Source: Lingula anatina
Lineage: Eukaryota > Brachiopoda > Lingulata > Lingulida > Lingulidae
Length of the DNA stretch: 64,000 nt
Direction of reading: 5' to 3'
Assembly: GCF_001039355.2 (NCBI RefSeq)
Contig: NW_019775735.1
Coordinates: 240,194-304,193 of the forward strand
Shown: one piece after another, positions 48,186-60,600 of the stretch
Position numbering within the stretch: the stretch's first letter is position 1
Layout: every line of letters starts with the position of its first letter
The notes under the pieces: generated by a model
Seen by the model: the letters and a program-made list of their open reading frames with translations, nothing else
Told to the model about the DNA's origin: nothing
The model's database searches: none
Program-made: the position numbers and the translations under genes

Positions 48186-48879
48186 GAAAACGACTCTATT
48201 CTAAAACGTATGCCTGTCAATAGCAACATAGCGGTGTGAATGTTGACATTGAACACACACTTTAAATTGAGACTTAACGAACACTGTTTACTTTGTAGAA
48301 CAGCTGCACAAGCGTATCAAACAGAAAAATGAGCACAGCTTCTGTCATTTGGTTTAGAGTTTCCATGTCTGGGAGGCGTGACCTTCGAGTTGAAATGTCG
48401 AATACATTCGATGCATATTGACAGGAATGTGGCTATATTTGCTGGCGATTTGGACAGAACGGTTTCTGGATGGGTTTCAGTACATTGGTTTGGTTACGTT
48501 ATAACTTGTTTTTAAGGTGAAGGAACTCTTTTGATAGGTTGAGTAATATGTAAATTGTTCTTCGTTGCAAATGCATTGCAAATTGTGTTCATCCTGCTAT
48601 CGCCAAGACCTGACAAAAAAGCTACGTTGGGGTGCAATGTTCAATTCACTAAAACTTCTTTACATTCCTACTCGTATCATATGTCAAACTTGATATTGTT
48701 TAGAAAAGGAAGCAATTAAGGCATATCGTACAGTTTAACATTGCGAACGCTCTGCTTAAAAATCAATAAGCCATATCGTTGGAAACGACGGCATTATGCA
48801 ATGTAATGCCATACGTGAAGTACATAGAGCTAGAAATGATTATGATACAATTATATTACTGCATAAATATTCATCATGA

Positions 48880-48980
48880 TAATAATAGTAATAATAATAA
48901 GAAAAAGAATAAAAAGAAAAGAAAAAGAAGAAGAATTGTAACAACACCAGCAGCAGCAGCAGCAACAACAACAGCAACAA
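48880..48980 (+). repeat. AAT / AAG / CAG / CAA triplet-rich tract
   Basis: Consecutive low-complexity runs: AAT, then A/G-rich, then CAG (48948-48963), then CAA. The open frames on both strands here are repeat artefacts. Confidence 0.85.
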
Positions 48981-50539
48981 AGTCAACTGATTTCGTGAAA
49001 AACATTGGGCATATCCTGTCACTTTAAGTCGTGCATCACATTAGTTCCGCACTGTAAACGGTTTGGCGGAGCAACAGCTTTTGAAGTGTTTAATTTACGT
49101 GTTTTGTAATGCAAAGATTTGCTGCACCTTCAAAATACAGAAAAAGTCAGTGTAAGTAAAAAGTAATATTATTATTTTGATTTTTATATCCATCTGGTAT
49201 ACATAAGTGGGCATAGAAATAAGAAGTATGTAGCCTGTAAAATGGGATGTTTTTTGGCATATTTTCACACTCATTTGCCGTTGTGTTGCGTTTTTCAGAA
49301 TTATCAGATATAACTTCTGTTGATTTGGTTAAGATGGTCATTTTAAATTCTACATAAAATAGGTTTTTTATTTGTGGAAACGGTGATCATATATCACTAC
49401 TACCAGTTGTCTCAATTTATGATTCACACTAAGGACAAGCAGTGTCCAAGATTATATAAAACGACGAGGAGATATTTAGGTGCCTTATATAATCAACATT
49501 TATAATGTTTTAATATTTAGACAGCATATTTACTTTTGACTCTCTGTTAAAATGCAGACCATACATACTGGTGTATCTATAAGTGCCATATATCCTGATT
49601 CGTAATTAAAAGTACATAATTTTCTTAGAGAAAGCAGATTTAAAATGATAAGAGATTTGTTAACATAGAAATGCTAGTATGAGCCTAGTTTAAGTTGTTC
49701 TTCTTTAATAAAATGGACCCTATGAGGAAGAGGCCACAGAACATTTTGCAAACAAAATGTTCAGACGTAGCAGATTGTGTCAATGGCCAATGGAAGACAC
49801 CTTAAAGTGCAACTGATGCAACGCGGGATGTGACTTCACCGTTCTGTTCGTATACTTTGATCCTATCAACCAGCATTGGACCAATTTAATACTGAGTCAT
49901 CGAATGATCCTGGCGGTTCTGTCATTGTGCAGTTTGGCATGGATGTTCTTTGTTTTGAAGCTTTAATGTCCGTTTACTTCAGAATATCGCTCATGATTCT
50001 TGACCGTGGAATCTTTAATGATCACCTGAAACTGAATAAAGAATACACGTACTAGTAATGTACCTTTATATTTCTGATTATGTTCATGCAGACATAGGTG
50101 ATACATATATATGCTCGGTGTTTGTTGCAAAGCGTAATTACTATTGCCCGTTATTGAGAAAAAAATAACGTACATGCATATCTGTAAAGAACTGTACGTT
50201 ATTCATTTCCAGATAAGAGATTCACGTAGACAGTAAGTACAGTGCGTGTGGAGGGAGTAACAAAAAGGCTGCAATTGGCAAAGAATATAGATACTTTAAA
50301 AGGATTGAAAACGACATTGGTTTGGTAGCATGTAGAGATCCCGCAGCTAGACGGCCCTAGGGGTAACCGTTAACTGTAATTTCAATGCAACAGATCAAGG
50401 AAGTCGTAACGCACCGCCTGCCCCGAGGATGTCAAATGACAGTCTTGCGTGTGCCCAACTATCAGAAATAATTTAGCGTCACAAGTCTTCTGTTTAATAG
50501 ATCATGTAGATCATTTTATGTGTTCGGTTTTATCTACGC

Positions 50540-50802
50540 GAGAACAGTGGGGTTAACGAGGCACGCTGCCCCTGCGCGCGTTAGACCTCATCACTCATGG
50601 TGGCTCCCCACGTGACCCAGCTCATGCATAGTCATAGGATGCTAATAGCGCACATCGCTTTTCCTGAAGCTTCCTGACCCTTGACCTTTCTCTGCTTTGT
50701 GCTGAATAGTGGTTATTTATTCCCTAACCGGGATCAGTCTTAATAGGGCTTGAATTTGCACCGCGGGTGAAGACTTGGAGAGCTCCGTGAAAGAGACCTG
50801 GG
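50540..50802 (+). promoter_or_regulatory. GC-richer module with E-box, DR1-type element and splice donor
   Basis: Stands out from the AT-rich flanks. It contains gcgcgc, CACGTG at 50609-50614 (in ccCACGTGacc, USF/TFE type) and TGACCC-T-TGACCT at 50675-50687. Read on the minus strand the latter is AGGTCA-A-GGGTCA, a DR1. It ends at a donor-like CTGGG then GTAAGA. It could be a promoter with an untranslated first exon ending at 50802, or an enhancer. No TATA box or open frame supports a start. Confidence 0.33.
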
Positions 50803-50815
50803 GTAAGAAGCATAA

Positions 50816-53800
50816 TTAGTCAATTTTTACCGGAGCTACGGTTTGCATTTTTTTCTAGGATATTATTTTGACAGCAGCTAAGGTGAGGTAGTACTACAGG
50901 TAGTACTAGCAAGATGTGACGAAGATAAATAGGTGAATGCAAGTGCGTATGTGTACTTTGGTTCATATGATCTCAGTTATCCCTTTTATTGGTGTCAGCG
51001 TTTTTTTTATCGAGGGCTAATAACGGCGCACGGATGAAAAGGCCAAGTTGGATGTGTTGTGCTCCACGTTGAAATTAAATAACCGCGGGTATGTCTTCAA
51101 AAGTTTCCTACAACTTTTGCTAATGTTACCTTTGCAGAGCGAAGTGACTACTAGTTCAATCAAAATAACGCGTATAAGCAAATAGATTTAAAGAAAATAA
51201 AAGTAGGCATATGCTATTTTAGGAATGTTCCCTATAAACATGAGCACACTGTAAGTTTATAGTTTGATTATGCAAATATGTTTTTGAGATAGTTTTGCTT
51301 TACCAGATACACATACCAACTAGCCATGAAGATTTTCTACCGTAACTCATTTTCAAAATGCCTTCAGGTAAAAAGCTCCCAGTTACAACAGCGTCTGAAG
51401 TAATACGATCAGCATGAACTCTACCCTATAATTTTTCGATGGCTTTCTTTCGTTTTGGAAATTACCCCGTATGAACTAAAATGCTTAGATTATGTATATG
51501 GTCATTAAACTGCGACGTTCAAATCGTTGACTTTCCCATACTCGCTGGCGCTGTTAGTGTCATTCTGTGTACAAAAAGAGTTGAATTAATGCGCAAACAG
51601 ATGGAAACGGATACCTTTAAATTGTTACCTAATAAAAGTTTTAATGCATTGTAACACACGCATGTAAGGTGCTCAAATCTTTGTCCAAATGGCCATAAAT
51701 CATTTCTCAATAAAAAAAACATTTTAGAGTCATTGACGTAGGCAAAGATGGTTTATTCACAGTACACGCAACTTCGAGACAAAACGTTACAACGGTAAAC
51801 GATATGTGGATGACGACTTGTTTATTAATGATAATAGTATAGATATTAGTAAACAAATAACTCGTTTTGCGCATGTTATGGAAATAGGTTTATTTTATGT
51901 TTGTAACATCTTATCAAAACAACACAAAAACAAAATTATTTCAGTATCCAAATAAAATAATAAAATTCACGAGCGTGCTTTGGCATGGTCCCTTATGTGA
52001 CGTGAACTTTCGTCTTTTGTTTACATTTACATCACCATTTGTCATTGAACTTTATTATTATTTATTATTTAATTAAGTTTATTGAAACGAGTGAAAATTA
52101 CGTCGATTTGGGTCTATTTATCATATGAAATAATTGTATTTCCATTTATCTTATTTATCTTGCTTATACGGGGGCATGACGAGGATTGGATAGTGTTAAG
52201 ATGCAGGAACTCTTTTGTGATTTGTATGGCTAGAATAAGACCCTTCACCGGGAGTCAGATTGCAGTAAGGTTTGCCAACCGTCGCTGCTCAAGATCTGCT
52301 CTATCTACAAAGATTCACTATATCAACAAATTAATTTCCATTTGTGGTGTATTCCGTGAAATGAAAATAAATGACGGCTCAACGGTTACTCGATTGGTGA
52401 TTCCGCTCAATCAATAACACTTAATTTTGATAGATGCATTGACTTCTGTTGTACTTTTCTGGTTCTTTGGGATTGCAAGGAAGGGGATTTCCAAGATGCC
52501 AAACTGCAATGCTTATGTAGCTGGGCCAGATAAAAAAATGAGCTGTTGAAAAAAGAAACCGAACTATACGATTATGAATAATTGCATGTTTAATTCTAGA
52601 GCAATCATAACATACGGGTGTTAAGTATGAAATTATCATCATGTTTTATTATTATTAACATTATAAATGTGGAATCGATACACATTCTGAGTTTAATCAA
52701 AACTCGCATCATAACACACATCAGCCGTGTTACCGTTAGGATATAGTTACTAGAATTGAGCTCTTAATAAAAATTTGCCAAGTCTGAAATAAAGCCTTCC
52801 CTTCAGTTCAGTCCGTCGATGGAAAGATGGTAGTCGTAGAGAACATGATATAACACGGCACATGCTCTGAAATTTACAGCAATTCAAATTCGCATTTATG
52901 CATTTCGATTAAAAAACAACGCCTTAAGTACATCGTATACCCCCTTTTCAGTTCAGATAGTCAATGGTAGAGCTTCCATAGAGGAAGGCGCCATATCGTA
53001 CGCACGGCAAGCTTTCAAACAGGAAGGCAAGGTGTTGGCATACTAAGCAATTTGCCTGTGTGTCCGCATATATCCCGGCCCCATGGGTTCTCTGGCCCGG
53101 TAATTTCTGTGAAGCTATTTTATGAATGCCGTGTATTTGTCTAATACCGCCGGTCACATTTAACTGACAACTTGATCTGTAGCTGTATATTTTCGATGAT
53201 TTAAATGATACCTTCTTACAGAACAAATATGTTTATTTTCCGATGCGGATTTTTTTAATCAAAATTTTTAAATGATTTAGGATGAAACATGCAAAGTGAG
53301 TCGAGTAATCCTTCATGAAAAACCACTACATCTTCGAGTCCGCGGGGAGTCGGGTGTTACACAGAGTTAGTCCTACAATTGTTCTTATATTCTTTTAATC
53401 TGATAATAATTGGATTATATCCTCTGTAAGATTAAGATTCGCAGATGCAGCGGTACCAAGGGAAAACAAGGCTGTTAATTCAGTTAAAATGGAAAGAACA
53501 TGGCGATGAAATTACGGCGTGAATTAAATTAAGTTGTACTACGTTGGGTCTATGAAGATTTCTAGTTCTTGGTTTTTCTTGTACACAGTGAATTATACTG
53601 TTTTAGGATAATAAGTATAAATATCAACTGTATATCCATACAATTGCAATAGGAAGGTGCGCATGCGCATATGTTTTTCACAATAACATTAATGAAACCT
53701 ATGCTTATTGTCATCTTGGTATATCACGATTAAAGTCATGAACAATCCTCTTACCTTTTTAAAGAAATTTATCTAAGTAACTGAATATATATATATTAAA

Positions 53801-53931
53801 TATTATGCACTAAGTAGTATCTGAAACACATGCTAGGGGTAACATATAGGATGAAATAGTATTTGTACATTTTAAACAATTACAGATGACGCTATGTAGA
53901 GCGGTTGTTATCTTACCAAACTGTTTACCAC

Positions 53932-53932
<1 letters not shown>
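50816..53932. other. Non-coding stretch
   Basis: AT-rich. A 9-base inverted repeat (TAGTACTAC / GTAGTACTA) lies at 50889-50908. A 111-codon open frame at 52082-52417 starts in AT-rich sequence and shows no motif or splice sites. No gene is supported. Confidence 0.4.

Positions 53933-53985
<53 letters not shown>
53933..53985 (+). repeat. (AAT)n microsatellite
   Basis: About 17 uninterrupted units. Confidence 0.95.
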
Positions 53986-56520
53986 TTTTTAAAGCCAAAA
54001 ATCAATTTAAAATGACCAGTAGACTTCACATAAGCACAATGAATTAAGAGAATAATTACCAAGATATGTTTAAAAATACTGAGAAAGATTCTGGTTAAAA
54101 CAGCCTAAATATTGTAGATAAAACAGGCTTATCCTCTCATAAAAACAATTACAATTAAGGTATCCAATTAATTAATTTCCTATTTCCAACGTATTCGTAA
54201 AGGTGATACTGAAGGTTGTGGCTGGCGGTAAGACTACCTAGTCGCCTTATAGTGTGATTTCTGATATCAGGTTGACAAATTAATTAATTGCCACCGTGAG
54301 AAAAATCCCTCTGCTGGATTTGTTAGCATATTCCGTCACATGTTTACATGTGTGTTCTCTTACCATAGTCATACTATTATTGCAGATGTCGGTGTAATTG
54401 TTTATCAATTTTCTTCTGGTGTATAATTATCAGCACCCCAGTGCAGGTTTATAAATTACATGATATTTAAACGAAACTTAATGTGATAACAGCGTGAGTT
54501 GTCTATGTCCCTATTCATGTCGCTTCGTTTCAATTGTGCCTAAAAGTACTAATCTAACATGTTTTGTGACTCAAAAGTACTAATCTAGCAAGTTTCGAGG
54601 CACAGATTTACTAGCTGTTTCGTTTTACGACATCGAACTGTCTCTGTTTGCTTAAATACGTTACTTCGTGCCATTTATCTTACATGTCAGGTACGAAATG
54701 AAATTAGTTCACATTTCAAAGTGACCAGTCTCATCCAATATTTACTCTGTTTCGGTCCCCATTGTGTTTGCGGTATTATGTTAATTTGGTGAGAGAGTCC
54801 GGTCATAAATCAATTTGGTTTGGCCCTACCGCTGACAGTTGAGTAGGTTTTGATTTAATCAAGTGGCCATTTATAGAAGGACTAGGGGATATTGCAGCGA
54901 GAACTCTCTGTGCTCTTTGACACCAGAGGGTAATTTTTTCTCTCTGTTTGTTTCACTCCGTTTCTTGATGACCAAAAAACGCGGTTTGACCATGTGTTCA
55001 ACCCGGTAAATTATCCGTAATTGCAAAACACATGCTGTCCATCCGCACACTACAAAGACCTTCTGTGATTACCTTAATTCTACAATTGTATTTTCTAATT
55101 TACTGACCGTTCTCTTGACAATTGCCATGTCATTTGACCATGTGTTTGGACTGCGTTTTCTCCTTGTTGGTGCAGTAGATAAATGGAGTACATTAGGATA
55201 CAATTCCACATGCAAAACGTTATAGACTGCAGTTATTAATCTATTAATCAGTTTGCATATTTGCATTATCAACCGAAAAATTGTCTATGGCCGATCAGAC
55301 ACCTGAGTACAAAAAATAATGTCAATCAATAAATTCACAAAGTCATTGAAATGTTTAACATCTTGAATATGCTTCCTTATACTTTCAGAATATTCATTTG
55401 CTAATACGGAGATCCTTGTTTGCAGATTTGCATGGAACACAATGGGAAGGGATAGAACGTTTTAAAAAGCCACCATAATACATTTAATGATTCATCATTT
55501 GTTTATATGGTAAACAGATGTACCTACTTACATTATATAGTGCGTATTATTAGCGTCGATTAAATCTATTAAACCCTAGTTTTCAAATTTAGCTTTAAAT
55601 TCTGGCGAAAAGAAAAATAATCATGAGTTATGCCAACGCCATTTACCCTATCATTGCTAATGAGATGCAACTAAAACTCTAAGTTCGCCGTTTCTCGTGA
55701 GCGTTTCTGCTCATGTTAATCATTTGAATAATTCCTCTTCTTATAGAAAAAAAAACCGCTTGTATCTCTTCCCAAAGACTTAACATGGTCACGGAAAAAC
55801 GGCAGTAAAACAAACAGAGAAAAAATAGCCTCTGCGTTGCGTTATCTTTTTATATTCTGAGTGTCGGAAGCGCATTCAATCATTTTCAATCAAGCAACCT
55901 TGCAATCCGTTCCGTTCTCTGTGCTTGTAATATGTTACTTTCCTATAGTCATTGTCTAAGAAGGCTACAGGTTCCATTGCCATAGCCTTGGCGTGGCTCG
56001 GAGTAGATAAGGCATCGCCTAATTTGTCGTCGTTTAATTAAACGTCCAACAGATAGCGTTTTTTGATAAGATCGAATCCTAAATCAAACTGATCGATTTC
56101 AAGGGCCTCTAGGGATTATATATTGCCTTGATAATTGCAAATTGTGACTTCGCTAACTCAGCTGACCGTTGGTTGTTATGTCGTGATTTATTTCTGTGTC
56201 GTCAGAATTTTGAAAAATGTGAACAATGGGGATTAAAGAATATGCCAATCAAAGCGATCAGAATGATACAAATTTAACATCTCTGAAAGCAAGAATATGA
56301 AAGCAAAAAGTGGCAAAATATGTATGTTTTCTTTCTTTTAAAATTAGTTGATTTTTTATTTTAAATAGGTTAACGAATCCGTGACAGAAGGTGTTTGTGT
56401 ATAACATGACAATATAGAACACTTCATTTCTTCATTAAAAATGCAAAGTTATCCACTCACAATCCTCCGAAAAGTATGTACAAAATATTATACAAAATAT
56501 TATCTAAAGACTGTGAACAA
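53986..56520. other. Non-coding stretch
   Basis: AT-rich, no exon or repeat worth naming. One isolated donor-like site (CTGGCG then GTAAGA) lies near 54230. Confidence 0.45.

Positions 56521-56570
<50 letters not shown>
56521..56570 (+). repeat. (ATT)n microsatellite
   Basis: About 17 uninterrupted units. Confidence 0.95.
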
Positions 56571-56571
<1 letters not shown>

Positions 56572-56983
56572 CCAAAAATGCCTCGCTGCTGTTTGTTCAT
56601 TTTGATAGTAAAATGAATAACATTACTGTTCTTTGAACCCTCTATATATACAACAGAGACAGTATAATTACACTTACTAGTAGCTATATATAATTGCGTA
56701 AAGTTGAACAACGGACGTACATGAGGAAATGTTCAAATCTCAAATGCAGAAAGGTTAAGCGCACTCACTCAATATCTATCTTTTATTACTGGTATTTCCG
56801 CTATATATATGTTTACAAGGGTTGCGACTGAATGCAGAGGATATCGTAAATTTGCCCAGGAATAGCAGGCGCCCTGACAGTAGAGGTATGTGCGGATGGT
56901 GTCTTATGCACGGCTGTAATGGAAACGCACCGTGTATTTATGATAACGGCGTTCAGGTTACAAAATATTGAGTAGCAATACGA

Positions 56984-57006
56984 AAAGAGAGAGAGAGAGA
57001 GAGAGA
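56984..57006 (+). repeat. (GA)n microsatellite
   Basis: About 11 GA units. Confidence 0.9.
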
Positions 57007-57596
57007 TTAAGTATATAATGGTGAACTTGTTTGATATCATCATTTAAATGAATGTGGCAACATGGCCTCTTGAAATAGATAATGAAAAGCAAATTTATAT
57101 AAATTGTTTTATATTTCTGAATATAACACAAGCACTGGATTTGATCAACATTAAATTCGACATTGTTTCAGCTAGAAGGAAAAAAAATAAACTGATAGAT
57201 AAATTGCGAATTGTCTCTCAGAATTAAATTACTGATATATCCTGTCTTTGTAACTACTTTTACGCTGCCCTGTTCTTTGTTATATCAATCAGATATATAT
57301 TTATCATTCAGAATGGTTCGATTGGTTTTTGAATTATCGATCCACGTATTGACCGTTTTTTCTCGCATTAACAACACATAAAAAATGTGACATTTAAATG
57401 GAATATACATGAATCACCCCAACAAAAATAGAACATGAATGCAGAAGAAAAATGCAGACCAGAAAATGAAGCTCTGCAAAAACTGGTAGTCCTTAAAGCG
57501 TGTATCCCCCACCCGCACCCCCAGGTTGTCTTGTAACCCCCTTGTTTTACAACCTCGCCAACAAAGCCCCTCGCTCATCATCTGTTACCCATTCGT

Positions 57597-57639
57597 ATTA
57601 ACGTCACTTTAACTGTGCAGATTAATGCCACTTTAACCG
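57597..57639 (+). repeat. Two 19-base tandem copies with 24-base period
   Basis: ATTAACGTCACTTTAACTG (57597-57615) and ATTAATGCCACTTTAACCG (57621-57639) differ at three positions, all transitions. A related inverted word (ttaacacgttaaagt) follows near 57685. Confidence 0.7.
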
Positions 57640-60600
57640 AAGTAACAGCTTAAACGAATATAATTCATCTACTTTAGTGTCGAATTAACACGTTAAAGTC
57701 CCTTAAAGGTACTTGAGGGCGGAACTGTTGATTCACTGATTAATACATACGTTAAGTTGAGGACCAGATGTCCAGATAGTTCAAGAGGCGATTGACCGCT
57801 GGTTACTTGAGAGCTACTTCCAGTAGGTAATATTACATTTTTGTTGTTGAATATATTGATTCATTGTTTTGTATTTGGGATTCTCTAGTGTTCAATGTTT
57901 GGCGTAAAATTGTTTTTGGATGCGATTGCAAATTGACATGACCCGAAGAAAAATGATAATGATTTGAACACAAACAAATACTTGACTAATAGACAATAAA
58001 ATGTATTTTCATTCTGATTAAAAGACAGAGTGGTGGATGTAATATAAGATTGAAGTAATACGTATATTTCAGTTCTAAATCTCCAAAATGTTCGAAAGTC
58101 ATTCTCGAGAGTCAAGTTTTTATGTGGATGGAAACATGTAATGGAACCAGTCTCTAATAAGCCACAAGTCTATATTTACCCCATGGAAGAGAAATTTTAA
58201 GCCCTAACATGGAGATGGTCTTACGCGGCGACAAATTTAATCAAGTTAAACGTCGATGCCACACTAGTGAAGACGCCGCTGTTCCGCTCTCTATCTATTA
58301 TATTAACTTTAATTAAGTATCAATGTTCAGCATGACTCCCACGCCTATTGTAAAGATAAAAAAGACCCCATTTCCTTGCAGAACATTATCAGCTTTTTTT
58401 TTTTCTTTACAATTATTTTGGTGGCATACGAAAAGATTTAATTTTAAATTTGACTAAGTTTGTGGGTAATTTAGGTATCAACCCACCCCCACGCTTGGCC
58501 AAGGTCCCAATACATTAAGGCCGGTGGTCTCCAACTTGGCACCTAAGCCGTACATAATTCTTTGATTTATCCGAAAAACACATCTAATAAGCGAATCCCA
58601 TATTTCACAGTGTCACTCGGTTCTCAGTTTAGTACAAAAGGAAACACCCGGGCTCCAACGGTATGAAGACTTCATAAAAAGCACCGATGCCGATTTTCTT
58701 ACGCAAAATACTCCCAAGGGCAATGGCACCGTAGGATAATGGGACAAATTATTGTAATCGTTCTCTTTTCAAGGAGTGTCGTCAAAACAGTGCTTTGTGA
58801 CAATTGGAAGAAATTGACTTGCAGTTTCCACAACATTGTTGATAATAAAACTCAAAACTAAAAAAAAAAAAAAACAAACAAAACAGGTACTTTGCCCACT
58901 ATTTGCAAATGTTACTGACAATACTCACGACATATATCATTGGTTTTTCACAATAATTAAGTTACTTAATTACACACACTCCACACGAGACTTGCACTTC
59001 AAACTATACTATTGTTTCCATCAGTTGGGTTCTAAATGAGAAATACAATGACAGCAAAGATATTGAAAATCGATAGCGGGATAAAGCACACGCGGTTGGC
59101 GCGGTATACGAAAGATGATAAAATTGGTTACTACAGTATAATCACGTTGATGAAAAGAGAAGCCGGGATTAAAATAAATAATATTCCAATGCATTTCTCA
59201 AAATGATATAAGATATTTGAAAAGAGAGTCTTAGAAAAATACCTAACTAAACAAACAGCGTGAAAATATAAATAATTAATCTCTTATATATGCAGTGGGA
59301 TTTCATTATCATAATTATAATGCGACAAAGCTACAATAAAGACAAACTTAAATAATCGCTTCTTTACATAGAAAAATACTGATCTAAGTACAGCATATAT
59401 ATGCATCAGCGTAGTAGGCATATAATAAACTCGTAGTCAATTAAGCTGTCACTGAACTCATTTCACATATTTAGACATGGTGAATAATATAGTGTTGGGG
59501 AATATTGTGGGAATAGTTTTAGGTGAGGATATGATTTGATAAATTTTTTGAAAAAACAAAGGGTTACACGTACATCAATATTTGTCGATGACTAAACCGG
59601 TAGGCATTAGATTTTTTAACAAACTGAGTTGCACATGTCAAAAAATCTGATACATCAGGAAAACTAACGATGCAACTGAAATAAATGAGGTAGTACAGTC
59701 TTACGAAAACATGAATCGTACTCTGGAAACCGCACAGACTTAAGTACAGAAAAAAATCTGTTGGAAAAATAATAAATCACGGGTGTCCAATTAAGTGCTG
59801 TCATAGATAATTACAACATAATATGCAATCGTTGATACCATGTACGAGCCCGGCTAATGTCATTTATCTTGAACACAGAAAAGGAGGAGTGCAACGTCAT
59901 GTTTCCTACTTGAATCAAACAATAAACTGTAGTATTTATTTGTCTTGTATGTTTAGATTCTTAATCGAAGCCGCGTACCGGAAAGGAAGAACGGGACTAA
60001 TGCCCTGTGTCTCTACGAGAGGGATCCTATGTCGGATCAGTAATAAATAGATAATTATGCATGACCGAATGGACGCCATTTAATGTGCACTGATACATTT
60101 GATCGGTCAAGATACACGTTCGAGTAGATTTTTTGCAAATTCAAATTATGGGATGTGTAAACACCCAACTTGCAATACATTGAATAAATATATACTTAGC
60201 TATTTGATATTATTAAATATTTGTATATGGTTTTCAGATTTATTGCACCTTTGAATATATAATCTGACTATTGTTTGGGAAACCTGTCTGTATATTGCCT
60301 CTACTTATTCTGAATTTTCTATAATTATTCTTGAACAACTATTTTAAAGAATCCAGTTTTTTGCTAGCTAACAATGTGCTCCCTCTTAGGATACTGTTAG
60401 GATAGACTGATAAAAGCCAACGAAATTTTCTTTGAATATCAATATAGCATCCGCTCATAGTCTGGCACCGCAGGCAACATCCTATGAAACTAATTTCTAC
60501 CAAAACTTCCAGGCCACAAGTTATCATATGCTGCGAACTCTTATTTTACCATTTGACAATAATTGTTTCCACACTTAGAATGTGCATTGAATTGTCAGGC

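Larger units (their letters stand above)
44735..50539. other. Mostly non-coding
   Basis: No exon is supported. It holds a receptor half-site, an ATT array, a YY1 site and a triplet-rich tract (all listed separately). An open frame at 46067-46339 shows no motif or splice sites. Confidence 0.4.

Noticed and set aside
50394-50420. Small-subunit rRNA-like word gaagtcgtaac followed by caccgcc-like bases
   Set aside because: Match is about 11 bases with no surrounding rRNA sequence; chance.
53810-53998. Open frame with a long Leu run (minus strand)
   Set aside because: Produced by the AAT array; same for the Ile run at 56457-56711 and the frames at 48779-49027.
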